A stretch of 21,827 nt of DNA from Bacteroidales bacterium (GTDB lineage Bacteria > Bacteroidota > Bacteroidia > Bacteroidales > Muribaculaceae). Of the stretch, positions 11,761-18,047 are shown one piece after another. The DNA lies in contig SFGS01000065.1 in NCBI GenBank assembly GCA_004557565.1, positions 1 through 21,827 on the forward strand, read 5' to 3'. Made by a program: the position numbers and the translations under genes. The first letter of the stretch is position 1. Each line of letters starts with the position of its first letter. Under the pieces are notes generated by a model. It had not been told where the DNA came from. It made no database searches and worked only from the letters and a program-made list of their open reading frames with translations.

Positions 11761-13179
11761 ATGAACATACTTTGTTTGGACTTTGAAACATACTACGACA
11801 TCGAGTATAGTTTGAGTAAAATGACAATGGTTGAGTACATTATGGACGCTAGGTTCCAACCTATTATGATGTGCTACTCCATAAACGGTTCGCCTATTCA
11901 GACCGCAGTAGGTTATCCACAGATTAGAGATGTGTTGGATAACATAGATTGGAACAATACAATCGTCGTGGGGCAGAATACAAAATTCGATGGAAGTATT
12001 TTATCATTGCGTTTTGGTAAGTTTGCCAAAGCGTACGTAGATGTTATGGCTATGGTGCGTGTAACAGGGTTCCACGTTATTGCGGGCGGTGCGAGCTTAG
12101 AGAAAATCGCAGACCAACTGCGTGTTATGGGCTACCCAATTCCACGCAAGGGGCACGCAGTAAAATCCGCACAAGGTATGCACCTGTACGACATTTACGG
12201 CACGCCATATCTAGCAAAAGAGAAAGCGTCCACGCCACACGAAAAAACGCTAGGCGTAGAGATGCTTGAGCAGTACAAACAGTATTGCCGAGATGATGTG
12301 CTACTTACGCAATGTGCGTTCGACTATTTCAAGAAATTAATCCCACCGCAAGAAATGGCGTATGGTGATATGATTTTGAAATGTTATATCAAGCCACAAT
12401 TCTATTTGGATTTAGGTATTATCCAAGCAGAAATTCAGCGTATTGAAGAACGTGACCGAGAGAAAATCGCTGAAGTTGCACGCACCTATTTTCACGGTGA
12501 CACGCAACTGATGCGAGAAACAATGCGGTCAGTTCCTAAGTTCACTAAGTTTTTGCAACAAATTGGCGGAGTGTTTGAACACGAGTGTGCGGAAGATGTT
12601 ATCAGCCCACGCTTTTTCATCCCAGTGAAGTATTCTGAAAAGAAAGGCATGGTGCAACCGTGTTATGCGAAAACGCACCCGCCTGTTTTAGACCTGCTCG
12701 AAGGCGACGACGAAGAACTCTCTACTATTTTCTCTATGAAGTTAGCTTTAACGTCGAGCATAGAGATGACACGAGCTAAACGGTTTGAGCGTATCGCTAA
12801 GTTGGGAGTTGGCTTTGGCATGCCGTACGAAGTAAGCGGTGCTCACACACATCGTTTAGGTGGTTGTGTAGTAGCTGATACGAAAGTCCTTGTCCTGACA
12901 GACTATGGGTGTATAATAGAGAAGAACATCACAGATGTATTACTATCCGACTTAGTGTGGGACGGTGAAGAATTTTGTGAACATGAAGGAGTTGTTTTTC
13001 GAGGTTATCAGGAGGTCATTACATATGACGGAATTACAGGTACAAGAGACCACAAGTGCTTCATCAACGAGGATGAAGCGTTCGGATTGGCTGAACTTGC
13101 GGAACAAGGAACGAGAATTATGGATTGCCCAACACCAGAAGATTGGGGAATTAACCTTAACAGGTGCGGAGCGGGGTAA
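11761..13179 (+). CDS. DNA polymerase (family A) N-fragment fused to split-intein N-half
   Basis: The start follows CATAAGGAAACGAG. Residues 1-200 are a DnaQ-type 3'-5' proofreading exonuclease: D7/E9 in LDFET, N73 and D77 in GQNTKFD, and Y175/D179 in YCRDD. Residues 200-368 enter the family A polymerase domain and end at GAHTHRLGG, a conserved segment upstream of motif A. From Cys369 the sequence changes to an intein N-half of 104 residues: block A CVVADTKV, the VWDGEEF region and block B GTRDH with the TxxH motif. The frame then stops at 13177-13179. The rest of the polymerase begins in another ORF at 13755, so an active enzyme needs protein trans-splicing. T7 polymerase is about 700 residues and the joined product here would be about 688. 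Confidence 0.9.
   Translation: MNILCLDFETYYDIEYSLSKMTMVEYIMDARFQPIMMCYSINGSPIQTAVGYPQIRDVLDNIDWNNTIVVGQNTKFDGSILSLRFGKFAKAYVDVMAMVRVTGFHVIAGGASLEKIADQLRVMGYPIPRKGHAVKSAQGMHLYDIYGTPYLAKEKASTPHEKTLGVEMLEQYKQYCRDDVLLTQCAFDYFKKLIPPQEMAYGDMILKCYIKPQFYLDLGIIQAEIQRIEERDREKIAEVARTYFHGDTQLMRETMRSVPKFTKFLQQIGGVFEHECAEDVISPRFFIPVKYSEKKGMVQPCYAKTHPPVLDLLEGDDEELSTIFSMKLALTSSIEMTRAKRFERIAKLGVGFGMPYEVSGAHTHRLGGCVVADTKVLVLTDYGCIIEKNITDVLLSDLVWDGEEFCEHEGVVFRGYQEVITYDGITGTRDHKCFINEDEAFGLAELAEQGTRIMDCPTPEDWGINLNRCGAG
12865..13176 (+). mobile_element. split intein, N-terminal half (104 aa)
   Basis: Starts with the nucleophile Cys1 (TGT 12865-12867) after the extein residue Gly. It has block A (CVVADTKVLVLTDYG) and block B (TYDGITGTRDHKCF, with T and H of TxxH). 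It aligns well with the first half of the complete mini-intein at 14004-14429: VWDG-EF, RG---VI-Y-GI-GT-DH are shared, so the two inteins are relatives. There is no C-terminal splicing block before the stop codon. Confidence 0.88.
13010..13027 (+). promoter_or_regulatory. ribosome binding site that sets the endonuclease start
   Basis: A perfect AGGAGG at 13010-13015 lies nine bases before ATG 13025-13027, inside the intein N-half coding sequence but in the endonuclease frame. It argues that the endonuclease is translated as its own protein and selects 13025 over the upstream GTG 12965 and ATG 12983. Confidence 0.7.
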
Positions 13180-13846
13180 ACGTGATTGGTTCATAACGTG
13201 GGAGTGCAGTTGCGGTGAGCAAGGCAAGAGTCGATGGAGTGACTTGAAGGAGCGGGTAGATTACGAACACGCAAGTTGTCGGAAATGCACATCGAGATTT
13301 GTCATGCGGGAAAAAGCTAAGAGTCCAGAGTTCTTAGCTAAACTACACGAGTGTAGTCTTAAAGGTGCGGACAAAATGCGAAAAAGTCGTGAGTGGAAAC
13401 GACTACTCAGCACTTGCAAAGGAGCCAAAAGGCGTTGTACAGCCCCTAATTCTAGTGGTTGGAATGACTATGGGGGTCGTGGAATTGAGTTCCGATTTAG
13501 TACGCCGACCGCAATGGCACAGTGGGTATGCGATAATCTAGGACACAGACCTGATGATTCGTATTCGCTAGACCGCATAGATAACAACAGGCATTATGAA
13601 GCTGGCAATCTGCGTTGGGCAAGCCGTAGTGAACAGAATAGCAACAAACGTGCTTATAAAGTGGGTGCTATGGGAGCTAGGATACAGCGATTGTTGCCTT
13701 TGTGCAGTTACAGCTATGAGAGTATTAGGACATTTATAAAACAGGGATTAACTGATGAAGACATTATCAACAGAAGTAAAAGTCAAGCAGGGAGACCCAA
13801 CAGTTCGACCAGTTTACGACCTTGTCAACGTAGGAAAGAAAAATAG
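13025..13846 (+). CDS. HNH homing endonuclease between the split-intein halves (273 aa)
   Basis: ATG 13025 is preceded by a perfect AGGAGG. Residues about 39-90 resemble the zinc-ribbon seen at the start of many phage HNH proteins (GELTLTG, then C61-x-C63 in WECSCG and C86-x2-C89 in SCRKC). Residues about 147-207 are the HNH core: NDYGGRGIEF, then SLDRIDNN, Y191, NLRWA and EQNSN. A helical tail follows that may bind DNA. The gene is in a frame different from both flanking polymerase pieces. It overlaps the intein N-half by 155 bases and the C-half by 92 bases. It most likely promotes homing of the intein/endonuclease cassette into intein-free polymerase genes. The alternative is that it was once the in-frame endonuclease domain of one large intein. 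Confidence 0.85.
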   Translation: MTELQVQETTSASSTRMKRSDWLNLRNKERELWIAQHQKIGELTLTGAERGKRDWFITWECSCGEQGKSRWSDLKERVDYEHASCRKCTSRFVMREKAKSPEFLAKLHECSLKGADKMRKSREWKRLLSTCKGAKRRCTAPNSSGWNDYGGRGIEFRFSTPTAMAQWVCDNLGHRPDDSYSLDRIDNNRHYEAGNLRWASRSEQNSNKRAYKVGAMGARIQRLLPLCSYSYESIRTFIKQGLTDEDIINRSKSQAGRPNSSTSLRPCQRRKEK

Positions 13847-13877
13847 ATTTTGGGCGAACGGCAAACTGATTCATAAC
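13755..13877 (+). mobile_element. split intein, C-terminal half (41 aa)
   Basis: Its length is typical of natural intein C-halves (about 35-45 residues) and it starts with its own ATG. Block F is RPVYDLVNVG. Block G is GKLIHN, with the penultimate His and terminal Asn (AAC 13875-13877) needed for asparagine cyclisation. The next codon is Ser (13878-13880), a valid +1 residue. VYDLV, NRF and NG match the C-end of the second intein. Confidence 0.88.
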
Positions 13878-15266
13878 AGTGGCGGGTTAAACGTTCAAAA
13901 CTTGAGCAGTGGACGAAAAGCGGGACAGTCAAACGCTCTCAAGCGTAGCATCACAGCACCTGACGGATATGTGTGCGTAGCGTTCGACTCGTCGCAAGTG
14001 GAATGTTTAGACGGACAAGGTTTGGTACTTACAGACAAAGGTCTGAAAAGAATGTTAGATGTATCTATTGACGACAAGGTATGGGACGGAGTTGAATTCG
14101 TATCACATCTAGGGTTGGTCAGTAGAGGGTTCAAACGTGTTATCGAGTACGAAGGCATTGTCGGAACACCAGACCACGTTGTGTACCTTGCGGATGGGGG
14201 ACATTGCACCCTTGATGAAGCAAAGGCAAGACAACTACCGTTGCTTATTGGAGACCGAGAAGGGCAAACAGTGTATCAATCAACCTGTACCGAAGTACGT
14301 GTCGAAGAATTGGGACACACTGATACAACCGAATGGGGAAATCAGTATTGCGGGACTATTGAAGTATACGACCTTGTCGAAGCAGGAAGCAGAAACCGTT
14401 TCTGTTATAACGGAGTAATTGTTTCTAACTGTCGTGTACTCCCATACATAGCAAGCGACTTAGAGTATCTTCAAGTTTTCATTGACGGTAAAGACCCTTA
14501 TTCTGTTATGGCGAGTAAGATTTATGGGGGCGACCCTGATGACATTAAACGCAAAGCGAAAGACGAGATACCGCCTTACTCCACTATCCAACGCCCTGCG
14601 GGTAAAGCAGCAGTGCTAGGGTGCGGATATGGTACAGGGTGGGCGAAGTTTAAGGACTTTGCTAAACAGATGGGCGTTGTGCTGACAGACGAAGAAAGTC
14701 AGCAGATTGTACTTACTTTCAGACAGACACACGATGCTATTGTGTCGTTCTGGAAATACTGCGATACCGTGTTCCACCGTATGATTGCGGGCGATAGCGG
14801 ATACTTTGGCGGGTTAGACGGTAAACTGTTCTACTATGACGGAGCAAGGCGGTTACACGGTCAAACTGTACCGAGTATACGTTTGCCTGACGGCAACTGG
14901 CTCCATTACACAGACCTGTGTTATCGGGACAAAGAGATGCCTGACGGTTCAGTGAAACGAAACTTTGCTTACCGTGGTATGAAAGAAGGTAGAGTGCAGT
15001 GGATATTTACGTACGGGGCACGTTGCACGGAAAACCTTACCCAGAGCCTTGCTTATTCTGTATTGAAGTACCAAGCGGCATTGATAAACAAACGCTATCC
15101 GATAGCGGGTAACACGCATGACGAATGGTTTATCGTGGTGAAGGAAGATGAAGCTGAAGAGGCTAAAAAGTACATGGAGTGGTGCATGAAACAGGTTCCG
15201 ACATGGGCTAAAGGTTTACCTTTGGACTGTGAAGGAACTTACGCTAAACATTATGGTGATTGCTAG
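13755..15266 (+). CDS. split-intein C-half fused to DNA polymerase C-fragment, with a second internal intein (503 aa)
   Basis: ATG 13755 follows CAGGGA by seven bases. Residues 1-41 are the intein C-half, with VYDLV, NRF and the terminal LIHN; Ser42 is the +1 nucleophile. Polymerase resumes at SGGLNVQNL and reaches motif A, FDSSQVE, at residue 83. A complete mini-intein (84-225) interrupts it, and CRVLPYIA follows, so the spliced motif reads DSSQVECR, equivalent to DYSQIELR of Pol I. The O-helix motif B is R280, K284 and Y292 (QRPAGKAAVLGCGYG); motif C is HDE at 455-457. All catalytic elements are present. Splicing of both inteins would give the polymerase domain of a T7-like replicative polymerase. 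The stop is close to the next ribosome binding site (TAGGAG). Confidence 0.9.
   Translation: MKTLSTEVKVKQGDPTVRPVYDLVNVGKKNRFWANGKLIHNSGGLNVQNLSSGRKAGQSNALKRSITAPDGYVCVAFDSSQVECLDGQGLVLTDKGLKRMLDVSIDDKVWDGVEFVSHLGLVSRGFKRVIEYEGIVGTPDHVVYLADGGHCTLDEAKARQLPLLIGDREGQTVYQSTCTEVRVEELGHTDTTEWGNQYCGTIEVYDLVEAGSRNRFCYNGVIVSNCRVLPYIASDLEYLQVFIDGKDPYSVMASKIYGGDPDDIKRKAKDEIPPYSTIQRPAGKAAVLGCGYGTGWAKFKDFAKQMGVVLTDEESQQIVLTFRQTHDAIVSFWKYCDTVFHRMIAGDSGYFGGLDGKLFYYDGARRLHGQTVPSIRLPDGNWLHYTDLCYRDKEMPDGSVKRNFAYRGMKEGRVQWIFTYGARCTENLTQSLAYSVLKYQAALINKRYPIAGNTHDEWFIVVKEDEAEEAKKYMEWCMKQVPTWAKGLPLDCEGTYAKHYGDC
14004..14429 (+). mobile_element. cis-splicing mini-intein in polymerase motif A (142 aa)
   Basis: Cys1 is TGT 14004-14006 and the terminal Asn is AAC 14427-14429, with Cys at +1. 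Block A is CLDGQGLVLTDKG, block B is YEGIVGTPDHVVYL (TxxH), block F is GTIEVYDLVEAG and block G is VIVSN. The penultimate residue is Ser rather than His, as in some active inteins. At 142 residues there is no room for an endonuclease. Removal joins DSSQVE to CRVLPYIA, restoring polymerase motif A exactly. Confidence 0.9.
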
Positions 15267-15274
15267 GAGTTTAT

Positions 15275-15532
15275 ATGAATATGAATATGAAGGTACTTTA
15301 TATAACCGCTATGTTCTTATTTGCGGTCATGGCGGGAATTACCGCCTATAAAGGAATGTGGTTTGACACTGTGTGTTTTATTTTCTATCTAGGTGCAATG
15401 TTTTATATTGACAGACGACATAAACAGATGGAAGAGTTAGACCGATCGACAAGAAAGTTGCTAAGTCAAAGTACCGATATGCTTATGCGAGTGTACAAAG
15501 AAAATCGTCGTAATTCAGGGGGCAACGAATGA
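15275..15532 (+). CDS. small membrane protein (85 aa)
   Basis: ATG 15275 is preferred to upstream starts because TAGGAG lies just before it. The product begins MNMNMKVLYITAMFLFAVMAG and has a second hydrophobic segment (TVCFIFYLGAMFYI) followed by a basic, helical cytoplasmic tail of about 40 residues (RRHKQMEELDRSTRKLLSQ). Two inner-membrane helices with a coiled-coil-like tail are predicted. I recognise no family. Its stop overlaps the ATG of the methyltransferase (ATGA), so the two are coupled. Confidence 0.75.
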   Translation: MNMNMKVLYITAMFLFAVMAGITAYKGMWFDTVCFIFYLGAMFYIDRRHKQMEELDRSTRKLLSQSTDMLMRVYKENRRNSGGNE

Positions 15533-16077
15533 GCAGAAACATTCTGATTGAACGTAAGTGGGCAATGCCTAGTGCGAAAACGTTCTCTATATTACCGATT
15601 AGAGAGCTGATTACGACCGTGCTGAATAAGTTGCCAGACGGGTCTATTGTTTTAGACCCATTTGCTAATCAAGCAGATATTGCAACTGATATAGCATCGC
15701 AACGATTGCAATATATTTCAAACGATTTAGACCCTGACGCTCCAACGCATTATCATTTGGATGCGACAGAGTTCTTAACGATGTTTAACGATGTAGGTTT
15801 AGTTCTTTACGACCCGCCTTATAGCCCTAGACAAGTTAGCGAGCATTACAAAAGGCTAGGGCATACGGTCGATATGAAAACGACACAGGCTTCGTACTGG
15901 ACTAAACAGAAAAAAGCGATTGCAAATGCAGTCAAGAGTGGTGGATATGTAATCACGTTCGGTTGGAATAGCGGTGGAATTGGCAAAACCAACGGCTTTG
16001 AAATCGAACAAATACTGCTAGTCCCGCATGGTGGCTGGCATAACGATACAATATGCACCGTAGAACGCAAACTTTAA
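15529..16077 (+). CDS. DNA N6-adenine methyltransferase-like protein (182 aa)
   Basis: The ATG at 15529 overlaps the previous TGA. Residues 41-50 (IVLDPFANQAD) resemble the AdoMet-binding motif I, NDLD at about 66 could be the ribose-contacting acidic loop, and DPPYSP (95-100) is the catalytic motif IV of DNA adenine methyltransferases. There is no clear target-recognition domain, and at 182 residues the protein is at the small end. Similar short DPPY proteins occur in many phages and may protect phage DNA from restriction or act as orphan methylases. The GLVLYDPPY pattern is convincing for the fold; base specificity cannot be read. Confidence 0.8.
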   Translation: MSRNILIERKWAMPSAKTFSILPIRELITTVLNKLPDGSIVLDPFANQADIATDIASQRLQYISNDLDPDAPTHYHLDATEFLTMFNDVGLVLYDPPYSPRQVSEHYKRLGHTVDMKTTQASYWTKQKKAIANAVKSGGYVITFGWNSGGIGKTNGFEIEQILLVPHGGWHNDTICTVERKL

Positions 16078-16125
16078 TATAGGACGGACTTATGCAGAAT
16101 CTAAAACCAAAATAGGAAAGACATT

Positions 16126-16827
16126 ATGCTAGACGACAAAGTAACGATGCCCTTATCCCACTCCGCAATAAAATCATTTGAGCAATGCCCGCAACGATTT
16201 TATCAAGAGAAAGTGCTAAAGAAGTTCCCTTATGTGCAGACACCACAGGCTGAACGTGGTGATATTATCCACAAAGAGTTTGAGTTCTACATCACAGAGG
16301 GCAGACCACTTACACTCCCAGACCCGACCAACGACAAGTTAGGATTGGCTAAGCCTTACGAGAAGTGGATTAGTGCAATCGCTAGTAGACCAGGCGATAA
16401 GTTCGCTGAAGTTAAAATGGCGATTGACTGGGAAGGTAAAAAGGTAGGATACTTCAAAGGTAAAAACATTTGGATACGTGGTCAGTTTGATTTGATGGTG
16501 CAGATTGGTGACAAAGCGTTGATGTTCGACTATAAGACAGGAAAGTCCAAGTATGCCGATACAGGACAACTAGAGTTGATGGCGTTGTTAGCGTTTATTC
16601 ACTACCCAACTGTCAATGAAATCCACAGTGCGTTGATATTTGTTGAAGAAGATAAGGTTATCAAAAGTTCTTATTCTCGTGATAAAATGGCAGAGTACAA
16701 AGAGAAATGGCTTACACGGTCAATTCCTATTGTACAGGCACTGACAACACGCAAATTCCCGATGAAGCAGTCGGGGTTATGTGCGTTTTGTCCGTGCATT
16801 GACTGTCCATATTACACAGGAGATTAG
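16126..16827 (+). CDS. Cas4/RecB-like PD-(D/E)XK exonuclease with probable Fe-S cluster (233 aa)
   Basis: ATG 16126 follows TAGGAAAG. LSHSAIKSFEQCPQRFY at residues 10-26 is the standard N-terminal motif of this family (Cys21). GDIIHKEFE holds the conserved His (about 49). The nuclease core is IRGQFDLM (D122) and MFDYKTGK (D134, K136), with a following Q. The C-terminus has CAFCPCIDC (Cys219, 222, 224, 227), which with Cys21 can hold a 4Fe-4S cluster, as in Cas4 and AddB. The family resects DNA ends, usually 5'-3', using metal. In a phage this points to recombination or DNA degradation next to the polymerase. A Cas4-like CRISPR role is not indicated, since there is no array. Confidence 0.88.
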   Translation: MLDDKVTMPLSHSAIKSFEQCPQRFYQEKVLKKFPYVQTPQAERGDIIHKEFEFYITEGRPLTLPDPTNDKLGLAKPYEKWISAIASRPGDKFAEVKMAIDWEGKKVGYFKGKNIWIRGQFDLMVQIGDKALMFDYKTGKSKYADTGQLELMALLAFIHYPTVNEIHSALIFVEEDKVIKSSYSRDKMAEYKEKWLTRSIPIVQALTTRKFPMKQSGLCAFCPCIDCPYYTGD

Positions 16828-16828
16828 A

Positions 16829-17092
16829 ATGGCAACTAAACGCAAGCGTGATTATGCGAAGGAGTACCGAGATTATCACGCTAAGCCTGAGCAGATTGCT
16901 AACCGCTCTGCTCGTAACCAAGCCCGACGAACTATGGAGAAGGAAGTTGGTAAAGCCGCTTTAAAAGGCAAAGATGTAGACCACAAAAAGCCTTTGTCCA
17001 GAGGGGGTTCTAATGCACGTTCTAACTTACAGGTTTTATCTGTACGTGAGAACCGTGGCACTAAGAACGTAGGGATTAAGAAAAGGAAATAG
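16829..17092 (+). CDS. small HNH-like endonuclease (87 aa)
   Basis: ATG 16829 follows CAGGAGATTAG. The protein is very basic. An N-terminal helical stretch (KRDYAKEYRDYHAKPEQIANRSARN) is followed by the HNH-type core DVDHKKPLSRGGSNARSNLQVLSVRENRGTKN, in which DH, the glycine turn and SNL-L match small phage HNH proteins. These tiny enzymes are often linked to packaging or to homing; here it lies between the exonuclease and the DnaQ-like gene with one-base spacing to each, so it is more likely part of the replication operon or a recent insertion. The start is supported by the ribosome binding site. Confidence 0.85.
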   Translation: MATKRKRDYAKEYRDYHAKPEQIANRSARNQARRTMEKEVGKAALKGKDVDHKKPLSRGGSNARSNLQVLSVRENRGTKNVGIKKRK

Positions 17093-17093
17093 T

Positions 17094-17639
17094 ATGGCGA
17101 AAATACACGCTATGCTGGACTTAGAGACGTTAGGGCAAAGCTCTAACGCCTTTATTGTTCAGATTTGCATTACAACATTTTCCCTAGACGACCCGACATA
17201 TATCAGAAAATCGTGGTCGACTAACATAGATGTGTGGCGATTGCAAGAAGGTAGCGAGATCGACCAGTCCACAATCCAGTGGTGGCAGTCGCAAGACCGA
17301 GATGTACGCAGTCGTGTGATGGACGGCTTGCAGACGCTCCCTAATGCACTGACTGATCTAATGGAGTGGGTATCAGCACAAGGCAAGATTGATTACCTGT
17401 GGGCGAACTCACCGAGCTTTGACTGTGTTATCTTAGACAATGCGTGCAAACGCAACCACATTGACAATAAGCTACCTAAATTCTGGGCGTGGCGAGATAT
17501 GCGGACAGTCGTGGCGTTAGCCAATGACATGGGAGCCGAGCTACCTAAACTGCGTAACACGCACGACGCTGAACAAGATGTAATCAATCAGATTAGTCTG
17601 GTTGAAAAAGCGATTGACTTTATAAACCAAAAAGGTTAA
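17094..17639 (+). CDS. DnaQ-fold 3'-5' exonuclease (181 aa)
   Basis: ATG 17094 follows AAAAGGAAATAG. The protein shows the DEDD exonuclease pattern: LDLETLG (D9, E11), WANSPSFDCVIL (exo II Asp) and NTHDAEQDV near residue 160 (exo III His and Asp, DEDDh type). It resembles phage and Rv2179c-like exonucleases of about 180 residues, which trim RNA or DNA ends. The polymerase already has its own proofreading domain, so this second enzyme probably acts in nucleotide salvage, recombination or RNA turnover. It lies in the nuclease cluster between the HNH and helicase genes. Confidence 0.88.
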   Translation: MAKIHAMLDLETLGQSSNAFIVQICITTFSLDDPTYIRKSWSTNIDVWRLQEGSEIDQSTIQWWQSQDRDVRSRVMDGLQTLPNALTDLMEWVSAQGKIDYLWANSPSFDCVILDNACKRNHIDNKLPKFWAWRDMRTVVALANDMGAELPKLRNTHDAEQDVINQISLVEKAIDFINQKG

Positions 17640-17642
17640 TAT

Positions 17643-18047
17643 ATGACAGAACTTTCCGAGAGAGAGCGACTTCTTATCGCACGAGGCGATGTCGCTATTG
17701 CAACGATGCAAGCAGTGCTAAAGGCTCTTTTACCTGCGTACGAGACGAACAGCAAAACAGCCGAGCAACTAAACGCAATCAATGCAAAAACGCCGAACAG
17801 CGACCCTAGTAAGCCTACCTTGTTGTCTATTACAGCACAGGTAACTACTAAAACTTCAGCCGTATTGTTAGATGTAATTCAAGCGATTGAGGCATCCAAC
17901 AATGAACTGAGAGTATTCGCCCAGTACGCTGGCATCACCGACACGGTGAGCGATGCGGAAGGCAACATCATCAATGCGATTAGGGAAAGTTCTGACTTTT
18001 ATCGTGACAAGAGTGACGATGAAATACGTAAGATGGTAGGACTATGA
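17643..18047 (+). CDS. unknown 134-aa helical protein
   Basis: ATG 17643 lies three bases after the stop of the exonuclease gene and has a weak site (AAAAGG). The product is 134 residues, predicted mostly helical, with no cysteine cluster or membrane segment; MTELSERERLLIARGDVAIATMQ starts a likely helical bundle. I recognise no family. It overlaps the helicase start by four bases (ATGA), so its translation is coupled to that of the helicase. A helicase- or exonuclease-associated role is possible from position only. Confidence 0.75.
   Translation: MTELSERERLLIARGDVAIATMQAVLKALLPAYETNSKTAEQLNAINAKTPNSDPSKPTLLSITAQVTTKTSAVLLDVIQAIEASNNELRVFAQYAGITDTVSDAEGNIINAIRESSDFYRDKSDDEIRKMVGL

Noticed and set aside
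12965..13024. Longer endonuclease start (GTG 12965 or ATG 12983)
   Set aside because: AGGAGG at the correct spacing favours ATG 13025, and the extra residues are simply the intein N-half read in another frame.
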